A DNA stretch of 37,865 nt from IMG/VR virus record IMGVR_UViG_3300047548_001782, positions 1 through 37,865 of that record; one strand, given 5' to 3'. A model generated the notes under the pieces. That model was not told the DNA's origin, did no database searches, and saw only the letters and a program-made list of their open reading frames with translations. Shown here piece by piece: positions 9,401 through 15,191 of this stretch (position 1 is its first letter; each line of letters starts with the position of its first letter). Origin of the DNA: a virus. The position numbers and the translations under genes are program-made.

Positions 9401-10434
9401 AATGATCCATTGTATGAATCTGGATCTACAGTCACTCCATTTATGATAAATGGACTATCAACGAAAAGGTTGTGAGGAACTGTTTCTCCAGTCTGAAGAT
9501 TGGAAGTCGTAACAGTAATTATATTAAAGTCTCCTGTTCCATCTCCATTACCAGATCTAATACTTGAAATTCCAAGTGGATTTGGGTCTAAAGATCCAAC
9601 TATTCTAAATTCATCAACGTTTGGTTCAAAATCAAAAGATGTTGGATAATCTGATAAACTTCTACCTGTAATATCACCATATGCCTTAGTGACCTTGTAG
9701 TAATACATATCAAGGTCAGTCAAATAAGTTTGATAATTACCAAGATTTACTTTGTTTACACCATCCGCATAAGCAAACGTAGTTACTTTATGGTGTGAGT
9801 AATTTGGAACTACTCTTGATGTTGGGGAATAATTTTTATATACGGTCTTTGTTGGATCTCCATCAAATATACTAAATGCGGTAAAGTAACAAGTACCTGT
9901 AACGTTAAAAATACTTGTGACATCAATATCCTCATCTTCTGGATCGGGAACAAACAGAGGACGAATTTTTGTCTTTCTTAAATCTAATCCAATAATTGAT
10001 GTTCCTCTAGGGAGAATAACACCACCAGTTACTGAATTAAATTTATATAATTCATTTCCTGCGTCAAGTATATCATAATTTGTAAATTCACTTAACTCTG
10101 AAATTGTGTCTGGTGTCCAGGTATTTGGTCCTGTTCTTCTTTTATATACAGCAGTTCCATTGATATTTTCAACTGATACTCCTGGTCTATTATCAATATA
10201 ATGAGTACCAGGATAAACTAGAATGGTTGTTCTATCAATTCTATCGTTATTTCTTCCTTGCTGATATGAAAACCTTGCTGCTTCAATTAGAGCTCTTTGG
10301 ATTGTTTTGAAAGGTCTTGTTAATGAGTTACCCTGATTTTCAAAACTGTCAGTAGCATCAAAATCTGATGGGTTTACATATAAAATATTACCTTCAGCAT
10401 TTTTGAGAAAATTCTCTAACCTAGATAGTGGCAT
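3472..10434 (-). CDS. Very large virion structural / tail-fibre-like protein, 2320 aa
   Basis: This is the largest gene in the window. The N-terminus (MPLSRLENFLKNAEGNILYV) is of a type seen in big cyanomyovirus structural proteins. Residues about 30-530 look like a right-handed beta-helix (pectin-lyase-like), with PFKTIQRALIEAA and ILVYPGTHY near the start and ITNSNSNFGATSLESEG near residue 515. Later parts are a string of beta modules. An H-L-x-x-G/V-D type module recurs near residues 328, 658, 871 and 1255, often ending in TTFTY or TTFTF. A GSGY module lies near 1100-1150, and an SSHTFEYLGYGPGNY module near 1418. From about residue 1700 the protein turns fibre-like, and near 2090-2200 there are tandem units ending in TTRIRNNVDI and TTIRNNVDI. 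It is probably a tail fibre or baseplate-attached appendage; which T4 part it replaces cannot be told. Confidence 0.75.
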   Translation of the reverse strand: MPLSRLENFLKNAEGNILYVNPSDFDATDSFENQGNSLTRPFKTIQRALIEAARFSYQQGRNNDRIDRTTILVYPGTHYIDNRPGVSVENINGTAVYKRRTGPNTWTPDTISELSEFTNYDILDAGNELYKFNSVTGGVILPRGTSIIGLDLRKTKIRPLFVPDPEDEDIDVTSIFNVTGTCYFTAFSIFDGDPTKTVYKNYSPTSRVVPNYSHHKVTTFAYADGVNKVNLGNYQTYLTDLDMYYYKVTKAYGDITGRSLSDYPTSFDFEPNVDEFRIVGSLDPNPLGISSIRSGNGDGTGDFNIITVTTSNLQTGETVPHNLFVDSPFIINGVTVDPDSYNGSFTVKEVVGLTTFTYVTNEAPSEFLPSVNDIDTASLTVGSDTVSSASPYIFNCSLRSVYGMNGLWADGAKATGFKSMVVAQFTGVSLQKDNNAFILYKDGAFYDNATLPLNSVDRPLHTNSRSIFKPKYENYHIRASNDAFIQNVSVFAIGFARHFLTESGSDMSITNSNSNFGATSLESEGFKVESFDRDDVGYVTHILPPREIPEEENVVSWVSLDTEKIINSSDISKLYIFGATNEEILPVHQVDGYRLGASRDDKLNLTITIGTAQTTYTTPILMPVDGGNGVSAFKEYDIERTGSTNNIVSNLFTLTTNHQLINGEKIRITSDTGQVPDGLENDGIYYAITDGFGSSQLKVAQSLNDALSGIPILGINNNGGRLKIVSRVSDKLPGEIGHPIQWDPAENNWYITGSLVPSENEIYYAILDTGIVVLGNETSSTFIRRISDSRSINDKIYRLRYVIPKEFTNARQPTAGFILQESKTVGVTSISYTNDVLTSSRDLRNEKIIVNASGGVIINGEQEVTITTELPHRMYVGDNVKIQKIRSTNNPDAIGITSTFNGFHTITSVLNSKQFTYSISGVTTNPGSFTNDINSRTTRQQRESLPVVSRESYKDTFFVYRSTQIKKHIPGQEGQDGVYHLTALASNVSPSEQVGFNLSDKKFNQDVRNLYPQLDRDNIESDPDAAVSYSDLSVIGRVITNDKKNSITKEAISYYVKNARIGIALTDAQVTGIGSTTISARTEIEHNLNSIKSFTFSSGSGYPASSTLYARTLQQVISNGRGATVKVETNASGQVTNVELLDSGSAYSVNDTLSIPGGSSPSIVTVTSIVDAKDYSVELSGFFQKDLNDVYRVLSVPNSKELLLYTEKQLPSYIQNTNNQSPFVVISSGPISILNAELSDTDTGITTVTTQSAHGLLPGNKIKIIESGNSNLNGYAVIKDIVGLTTFTFISRSTNEISGVTQGSVLKRGFSSNGRSLGNGEENLFSRGLYLYDSFDAYINTAIDLTSSTVSFSDPSGIKRGDYFVINSEIIRIAGNENPFTVLRGQLGTFKGNALSGSIAKKIKVIPSELRRPSFMRASSHTFEYLGYGPGNYSTGMPQKQDRVLSDDEVIVSQSKERRGGTVVYTGMNDIGEFYSGATKLSSATGEQTVVDAPILTYTGDDAQGQGGSSSSGIFDELLVRQRITVEGGEGNNQTSQFYGPVNFTQKVTNLSEFGIETKNLFIKGTASQPKLITVGISTPTSLTIPSSRPGDISLLSNPDEYIGHVRVGTEWRPFGLISRDAGSLYMGVDKLSVNTPDNTNFDFVVSGESRVENLTVDGSVIFTQPQTLGNVTFQNIFVNRTGYFYATGLDPVTGLTTNYTQIHYSGISRLNDLEVVGISTFDGVVQFNSNIYGPGADFGNIQIAVTNDNTIDTTAGNLTINSFSGITNIIDDLIVNGNKFELISGFTTSIGGEIKASINNARDLRLGVGSTNLGSSLSLHNDDRVYPDGALKIIRPAGIGSAVDSEILHRGSGVLKLNASDFGSTISLCTNGLERIRVGASGTVTTFQNNSGQNLAGAHFKINQGGTGDVVLSWDITNNNANRRWYAGIDTSDGYSWKLANPTTTVAYGSENFDAVGETKLKVESNGTLTVLNDIIMYGDLIDAPGVQSFSLLPSVNPTVNAFFGARNVNIAIDNDQSTTTIRGTKESDSTDTGALVVKGGLGVAKRLFVGGNGQFGGDLAVNGGDITTDQTTFNLLNSTVTTANIFGAATNIVLGATTGTTRIRNNVDIDGDLNVDGDDLTTTTTGLFKLINTNATRVDFAGAASWVNIGGTSGITTIRNNVDINGGNIDNTPIGITTRASARFTSIDVNADSTFNGVNVTRLVLRNYGETVQALGNRSGAINLDLDVANVFTVNITGNSSFTVSNVLTGATTASSFTLYLRNNSANLSVSWPTNFKFPNGLAPVRTLEASRTDVWIFVTPDQGTTWYGAVALYNYST

Positions 10435-10462
10435 TTTATAACCGCAGTATATTTCTTCTTCA

Positions 10463-10471
10463 TTTATTTAG
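10463..10471 (-). promoter_or_regulatory. Putative late promoter box (CTAAATAAA)
   Basis: The minus strand reads GTCTAAATAAATG, ending 28 nt before the ATG of the 2320-aa gene. It has the TAAATA core of T4-like late promoters and the same spacing as other candidates in this window. Confidence 0.45.
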
Positions 10472-10483
10472 ACACTAAACCCA

Positions 10484-11101
10484 CTAGGCAATTGATTTAA
10501 TGTCTTTTTCCCATTTTAATTTTTGTTCAAGTTCTTTATCAAAAATCATAAGATATCTATGCTTTCTAGTTCTTTCTCTCCACTCACCATTTTCACCTTT
10601 AACACTTCCCCTTGAGTGCTTTGTTCCATCAGCATAGTAAAAATCTTTTTTTGGAGCAGTTAACCCATAGTATTGAAAATTGCAAGCTCTGTATATAACT
10701 CCAGTGTGCTTACTAGAGTCAGCGTAACTAAGAATAGCACGAACTGTGGCATCTTTTCTAAATCTCCTTATACAACGACTGACGAACCAAGATGTTATAT
10801 TATACTCTTCTTTTTGGATATCAGGATGTATACAAAGTCGTGAGAGTTCGTATATTCCCTCTTGCTGATTTCTTTCTAGACCAAATGCACCTACTGCAAT
10901 TTCTGGAACTGGGAGACCAGTAAAAATGCAAGCACCAAGACACCCGCCAATATTAAGGATGTCTGTGAATGAGTTGCGGTATAATCCATAATTGAAACCA
11001 GATTTAAAATCTTTAGATTCGTCTTTAAGATAATGGTAAGTATAAAGAAGATTTTTGATATCTTCTTTACTTACTCTATCTATATAAAAATCGGATTTCA
11101 T
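10484..11101 (-). CDS. mom-like: Mu Mom-like DNA adenine modification protein (GNAT fold), 205 aa
   Basis: This protein resembles the Mu Mom family, which converts adenine in phage DNA to a methylcarbamoyl form and blocks restriction enzymes. Visible hallmarks are TYHYLKDESK near the N-terminus (His23-Tyr24, the expected conserved His-Tyr), GCLGACIFTGLPVPEIAVGA (residues 53-72), the YELSRLCIHPD segment with Arg89, SWFVSRCIRRFR (104-115), and the best signature, ILSYADSSKHTGVIYRACNF (123-142), with Asp128 in the SYAD motif. The fold is a GNAT acyltransferase variant. It lies inside the structural cluster but has no structural-protein features, and follows three small non-structural ORFs. Chemistry and target are inferred from the family; a generic GNAT acetyltransferase is the alternative. 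Confidence 0.75.
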   Translation of the reverse strand: MKSDFYIDRVSKEDIKNLLYTYHYLKDESKDFKSGFNYGLYRNSFTDILNIGGCLGACIFTGLPVPEIAVGAFGLERNQQEGIYELSRLCIHPDIQKEEYNITSWFVSRCIRRFRKDATVRAILSYADSSKHTGVIYRACNFQYYGLTAPKKDFYYADGTKHSRGSVKGENGEWRERTRKHRYLMIFDKELEQKLKWEKDIKSIA

Positions 11102-11147
11102 CTAGGCATTTCTACTCAATTTGTGTGCATTCTAAAATAATTATCTA

Positions 11148-11411
11148 TTAGTCGCAAGGAAGCTCTTCTGGATTTTCTAAATCTAAATCAAATAATAATG
11201 GATGGCACTCTTCCATTATTAGATAGTTGGACCAAAGAAACATATCTTCTACGGAATAATCCATACTTCCTTGTGCTTCTACTTGGATATATGGGTCATC
11301 CTGCATTACTGTCGGTATATCATCAAATGTAAAAGGAACTCCATTTATGAAATACATATCAACAATAATTCCCTCGTGATAGCAATAATGGGAGGTGATT
11401 TTGTATTTCAT
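11148..11411 (-). CDS. Hypothetical protein, 87 aa, acidic
   Basis: Small acidic protein beginning MKYKITSHYCYHEGIIVDMYF and ending NPEELPCD. I recognise no domain. It has two aromatic-rich beta-like segments and an acidic C-terminal third. It belongs to the small non-structural cassette that also holds the Mom-like gene, which starts 46 nt further on. A TAAATA-type box lies just upstream. Function unknown. Confidence 0.6.
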   Translation of the reverse strand: MKYKITSHYCYHEGIIVDMYFINGVPFTFDDIPTVMQDDPYIQVEAQGSMDYSVEDMFLWSNYLIMEECHPLLFDLDLENPEELPCD

Positions 11412-11431
11412 TACACCATTTGACTACAAAA

Positions 11432-11439
11432 TATTTATT
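11432..11439 (-). promoter_or_regulatory. Putative late promoter box (AATAAATA)
   Basis: The minus strand reads AACAAATAAATATTTT, 20 nt before the ATG of the 87-aa gene and overlapping the stop codon of the gene upstream. The spacing is shorter than at the other boxes, so it is less certain. Confidence 0.35.
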
Positions 11440-11641
11440 TGTTATAAATTGGTGGATGATACTTTAAATACTCAAGAAATGTCATTTTCATTTCTTTGTG
11501 TGTCATTCCGCAATGCTTTGCGGCAGCAGGCAGAGTCATTTTTGCACAGAATAATGCTTCGTTTGCTTCTTTAACATTTTCTGGCGTTGTTTTTACAGGC
11601 ACTTCTACTAGTTCTGCTTTATTAATTTTCAAAAGACTCAT
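11435..11641 (-). CDS. Small HTH-like protein, 68 aa
   Basis: The start is taken at MSLLKINKAELVEV, whose ATG overlaps the TGA of the gene upstream as ATGA. The upstream in-frame extension is Cys/Ser/Arg-rich, overlaps the real neighbour and is rejected. GGAG lies about 10 nt before the start. Residues about 36-60 (MTLPAAAKHCGMTHKEMKMT) have the spacing of a helix-turn-helix: a helix with AAA, a turn at CGM, then a basic helix. The protein ends LKYHPPIYNK. The tight coupling suggests it works with its 55-aa neighbour. A small DNA-binding or regulatory role is a guess. Confidence 0.65.
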   Translation of the reverse strand: MSLLKINKAELVEVPVKTTPENVKEANEALFCAKMTLPAAAKHCGMTHKEMKMTFLEYLKYHPPIYNK

Positions 11642-11805
11642 GCTACAAGTTCTCCACGAAGTTCTGCAAGTTTTGCTTCTGCAAGACATTGAACACAAGT
11701 CCAATATGTTTCACCACTAATTGGAAAATTTTCATCAGTAAAATGCTCTGCCATATCTTCCTGAAGTGCTCGCAGGTCATTTAGTGATTCACGGGAAATT
11801 TGCAT
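11638..11805 (-). CDS. Small CxxC protein, 55 aa
   Basis: A short ORF reading MQISRESLNDLRALQEDMAE at its start and WTCVQCLAEAKLAELRGELV near its end. It has one CxxC pair (Cys37, Cys40) and a helical C-terminus. Its TGA overlaps the ATG of the 68-aa gene (ATGA), which is strong evidence that both are translated. The first ATG has only a weak ribosome binding site, while Met18 at 11754 is preceded by AGGA about 6 nt upstream, so a 38-aa product is possible. A single CxxC could bind metal as a dimer or be redox active; nothing more can be said. Confidence 0.6.
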   Translation of the reverse strand: MQISRESLNDLRALQEDMAEHFTDENFPISGETYWTCVQCLAEAKLAELRGELVA

Positions 11806-11868
11806 TTTTGGGTGGATCTTCTTTACCCAACTAGTTTAGCACAGACCGATTGGAAAAATTCAATTAGT

Positions 11869-11890
11869 GTGCCACTTTTTGAAGTGGCAC
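11869..11890 (-). terminator. Strong hairpin after the 187-aa structural gene
   Basis: A 9-bp perfect stem, GTGCCACTT/AAGTGGCAC, with a 4-nt loop. On the minus strand it begins one base after the stop of the 187-aa gene. The T-run (GAATTTTT) is some 9 nt beyond the stem, so it is either an imperfect terminator or an mRNA-stabilising end. It separates the structural block from the small accessory cassette. Confidence 0.55.
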
Positions 11891-11891
11891 C

Positions 11892-12455
11892 TTATGCACC
11901 AATATAAGTTAATGTGGAATTATTAAAATCTATAATTGCTCTTGCGAGTCTTTGACCGTTTGTTGCAGTATTTTGAGTCCTTAAAGTTAGTAATCTAGCA
12001 AATGATTTGGATGATGGGAACTCGTTTTCTGCAGTTGGATTAGTAAAACTCAATCCAACATCAATCATAGTTCCACCTTGATATGCATCCATATTCATAA
12101 TGATTGGGTTATTCCCAACTGTTCCATACCAAAATGCTCTCAAATCAACTTCAATAGAAGTCAATGTTGGAAATGCTTGAAGCATTTTTGCTTTATCAAT
12201 ATAAAATGATTCTGTCCCAACCCCAGTTTGGTCTCCTGCCCAATATGCAACAGTAATACCATTTACAACTAGAGTACTATTGGCACCCCATCCCAAAAGT
12301 CCTGGAACTGCAGGATTTAAAATACCTGCTCTAATGTCAAAGTCACTACCATCAGTGTTTCTATAATTGAAAACAAAATAATCTCCATAAAGAACTGCAG
12401 GGTCTCTGAATTCAGATGAACGAAAGTTTTTTGATAATCCGAATGAAAATGGCAT
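11892..12455 (-). CDS. Putative virion structural protein, 187 aa
   Basis: Beta-rich protein without Cys, signal or membrane segments. It starts MPFSFGLSKNFRSSEFRDPA and contains YFVFNYRNTDGSDFDIRAG and WGANSTLVVNGITVAYWAGD. The Gly/Asn/Thr-rich, beta-strand character and the position at the end of the fibre cluster suggest a fibre tip, receptor-binding or decorating protein. It follows the 779-aa gene by 17 nt and is followed by a strong hairpin, so it is the last gene of this transcription unit. I do not recognise a named family. Confidence 0.6.
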   Translation of the reverse strand: MPFSFGLSKNFRSSEFRDPAVLYGDYFVFNYRNTDGSDFDIRAGILNPAVPGLLGWGANSTLVVNGITVAYWAGDQTGVGTESFYIDKAKMLQAFPTLTSIEVDLRAFWYGTVGNNPIIMNMDAYQGGTMIDVGLSFTNPTAENEFPSSKSFARLLTLRTQNTATNGQRLARAIIDFNNSTLTYIGA

Positions 12456-12472
12456 AATAATATGTAATAATA

Positions 12473-14812
12473 TTAACTGAAGTTGAGAGAAGATGAACCA
12501 TAAACTCTAACAGTTCCTGCACTATCTCTAACAATTGCAAAACTTAAGAAGTCCTCGTTATCTGTTGTAATTGGTGCAATACCACCATTCCAACGAACCC
12601 CACCAGAAATTGCAGATCCATTAACAGTACAGTTTTCTCCGTATGTTAAGAGAGAACTAGAATCTATGATTAAAGTTATTGTAGTTGATTTACCATTTTC
12701 TGTGCTAATTCCCGTGAATGCCCAGGTAGAAACAGACTCTGGCAAAGTTCCAACAATGATAGATGAATTGGAACAATCAATATTCAATGTTCCAGAAGAC
12801 ATTGAGAAATTAGTTCCAAATGAACTTGATACTTTTTCTGTTACTGCTTTTTCAAAATTTGCAAGTCCATCTAATCTACTATCTCCGATTAAATGCAATT
12901 TGGATTTTGCTAATGTAGTTCCAATACCAATTGATCCAGATGATGTGATAGTCACATCACCATTAAATCTTGAAGAACCACTTACTTCAAACTTCTTAGA
13001 TAATGCAGAAGTTCCAACCCCTACATTACCATTAAGTCTCCAAATGTTATCAAATTCATCTATTGCCCAACGAGATGCAACATATAACTCACCGTCCTTG
13101 AATAATGTACCAGTAAAGTTAATATTTCCAGCAACGTCAACTGAGAATCCAGGTTGAGTTGAACCAATACCCAATCTATTGGATGATGGCAAGTAAACAA
13201 GACCAGAACTATCTACATAAGAGAATCCAATATCTGAAGTATTCGCAGCAAATGTTACGTAATGAATATCAGATGAAGATGGGATATCTGTTATAAGAGT
13301 TGAGTTTGCTGCACCCACTGTAACGTTAACTGCAGGTGCCCAAACTGCTGGATTAGGTCCTTGGGAAGTTAAAACCTCTCCAGTATTTCCTCTACCATTT
13401 GATGCATAAATTACCTCATTAAATCTAACATCACCTCTAACATCAAATGCGTATTCTGGTAGTGTTGATCCAATTCCAACACGATTGGAATCAGAATTTA
13501 CGTATAGAGTATTCCCATCAACCTCGAGATCCCCAATTAGAGTAGATTTAGTTGAGACTCTTAAATTATTTGTTGTTATAATTCCAGTTATATTTGCATT
13601 ATTGAAGGTTCCAACTCCAGATACATTTAGGTTTGTTGCTATCCCAGTTGTTATAGTTGCAATACCTATAGTAGCACCTGTAGTTGAAACTATTCCCGAA
13701 TTAATTCTAGATGCATTAAGTGTTGATGCTGTAGCTACACCGATTGTTGTATTTGTTATGGATGCGACTCCAACAGTTGCTAAACCAACAAATAAATTTG
13801 TGATACTACTAAATCCGACAGTTGAAACTCCTAAGGTTGTAAATGAAGATGCAAATGAAACAATATTTGCAGAAGTTGCCGTTAGGATACCAATAGTGGA
13901 TGCAGTTGAAACTAAAAATGTACTAGTTGTTCTAGTTGCATTTAAAGTAGAAATTGTGGAAACACCAGAAATATTCGCATCAGTAACATTTAATGTAGTT
14001 ATATTTGCAGTGGAAAGTGTAGAAATTCCAGAAGAAATTATATTAGTAGATGATATTTTATTTGAACTAATATTCGTAATGAGTGAAGTATTAATTCCAG
14101 TGAGATCTATAGCATCTATTCTGTTTACATTTATATAATTACTTCTTAATTTTCCAATAATACTAAAATTACTTAAAGTTTCCTCCGATGGGAGAGTAAA
14201 AGATCCAGAAAGATTGGATCTTGAATATAAATTATCTGCTGTTATGTCACCGACAATGTGCAACTTAGAAGTTGCTAAAGTAGTTCCAAAACCAACATTT
14301 CCATTGGAAGTAAAGAATCGTAGTCCAGTTGCTCCAGCAAGAAGTCCATTATCCCCTCTGTATTGGATTTCTCCTGTACTTCCAAATCCAGGTGAGGTAA
14401 TTCTTACTGTTGCAATACCTGTCTGTTGGGTTGATGCAATACTTATTCTATCTACAGTAACACCAAGTCCAACAAAATTGAAGGTAGTAAAACTACTTGC
14501 TGCACCAACAAGCGTTCCGTCATCAAAAACTGTAATTGCACCAGGAACAAGACCCAATCCAAGACCAGTGAGTGCTCCAGGTGGAACCCAATATCTACTT
14601 GGATTTTCTTCGTCTTGTTGCCCAAAAGAAGCAAGAATAAACGCATCTCTTTGGGGGAAAGAACCCTTTGCCCCTATTGACGATGGGCCAACCAGAGGAT
14701 CCCCTAGATCTGGCTCTGCTTGCTCTAGAGACAAATACTTATATCTAGTTGTTGATAATCCAGCATTTGAGATTTTTTTAACTCTTTTGCTTAAAAATTC
14801 AGAACTACTCAT
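12473..14812 (-). CDS. Tail-fibre-like structural protein with Ser/Thr repeats, 779 aa
   Basis: The N-terminal about 100 residues form a conserved-looking head (FPQRDAFILASFGQQ, then RYWVPPGALTGLG). Residues about 220-430 are an unusually simple Ser/Thr/Ile/Asn/Ala region of repeating units such as STANITTLNV, GVSTISTLNA and GVATASTLNA, each about 17-20 residues. This pattern suggests a fibrous beta-solenoid or trimeric shaft. Three VGIGST/LGIGST/IGIGTT units (near residues 450, 547 and 640), each followed by a D/H-V-x-G strand, resemble shaft repeats of other phage fibres. It starts 5 nt after the 118-aa gene. A host-contact fibre is likely. It shares one module with the 1221-aa protein. Confidence 0.7.
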   Translation of the reverse strand: MSSSEFLSKRVKKISNAGLSTTRYKYLSLEQAEPDLGDPLVGPSSIGAKGSFPQRDAFILASFGQQDEENPSRYWVPPGALTGLGLGLVPGAITVFDDGTLVGAASSFTTFNFVGLGVTVDRISIASTQQTGIATVRITSPGFGSTGEIQYRGDNGLLAGATGLRFFTSNGNVGFGTTLATSKLHIVGDITADNLYSRSNLSGSFTLPSEETLSNFSIIGKLRSNYINVNRIDAIDLTGINTSLITNISSNKISSTNIISSGISTLSTANITTLNVTDANISGVSTISTLNATRTTSTFLVSTASTIGILTATSANIVSFASSFTTLGVSTVGFSSITNLFVGLATVGVASITNTTIGVATASTLNASRINSGIVSTTGATIGIATITTGIATNLNVSGVGTFNNANITGIITTNNLRVSTKSTLIGDLEVDGNTLYVNSDSNRVGIGSTLPEYAFDVRGDVRFNEVIYASNGRGNTGEVLTSQGPNPAVWAPAVNVTVGAANSTLITDIPSSSDIHYVTFAANTSDIGFSYVDSSGLVYLPSSNRLGIGSTQPGFSVDVAGNINFTGTLFKDGELYVASRWAIDEFDNIWRLNGNVGVGTSALSKKFEVSGSSRFNGDVTITSSGSIGIGTTLAKSKLHLIGDSRLDGLANFEKAVTEKVSSSFGTNFSMSSGTLNIDCSNSSIIVGTLPESVSTWAFTGISTENGKSTTITLIIDSSSLLTYGENCTVNGSAISGGVRWNGGIAPITTDNEDFLSFAIVRDSAGTVRVYGSSSLNFS

Positions 14813-14817
14813 CTTAA

Positions 14818-15174
14818 TTATTGATTAAATGTTTCTAGGACGCTAGTTAAAAACTTAAGTTTATCAGTTCCTGTTCCACTAACAGAAATGGTATCACCAG
14901 TTTCCAATACCAATTTACCAGACAAAAGGTTTGCCGTATCACTTGGGGGCAATTCAAAGTTTTTAACCAGTTCTGTTGTAACAGTTCCAATACCAGCAAC
15001 TGTTCTATTGTGATAAAAACTAAAGGTGTGTGCAACAGTATCTAAATTTGCACATTGTGCCAACAAAATAACACCAACAAATCCAACGGGTGCTTCATAA
15101 ACAACATCAGTTGTTACACCAACTACTTTTGTTACTGTTCTAAAATTATTTACTGCAGCATTTGCAATTGCCAT
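14818..15174 (-). CDS. Small virion structural protein, 118 aa
   Basis: A compact beta-sandwich-like protein: MAIANAAVNNFRTVTKVVGV, then VVYEAPVGFVGVILLAQCAN, TFSFYHNRTVAGIGTVTTEL, and GDTISVSGTGTDKLKFLTSV. The alternating hydrophobic strands and the position between two fibre genes (17 nt and 5 nt gaps) point to a fibre-associated or decorating protein. An AGGAGG ribosome binding site lies a few bases before the ATG. No named family is recognised. Confidence 0.65.
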   Translation of the reverse strand: MAIANAAVNNFRTVTKVVGVTTDVVYEAPVGFVGVILLAQCANLDTVAHTFSFYHNRTVAGIGTVTTELVKNFELPPSDTANLLSGKLVLETGDTISVSGTGTDKLKFLTSVLETFNQ

Positions 15175-15191
15175 TTACGTTAAACCTCCTA

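Noticed and set aside
11642-11704. N-terminal extension of the 68-aa protein (MDLCSMSCRSKTCRTSW...)
   Set aside because: It overlaps the 55-aa gene in another frame, has Cys/Arg/Ser shadow-like composition, and the ATGA-coupled ATG is a better start.
13485-14828. Long plus-strand frames opposite the 779-aa fibre gene
   Set aside because: Val/Ile/Pro-rich low-complexity frames mirror the Ser/Thr/Asn repeats; no ribosome binding site or recognisable protein.
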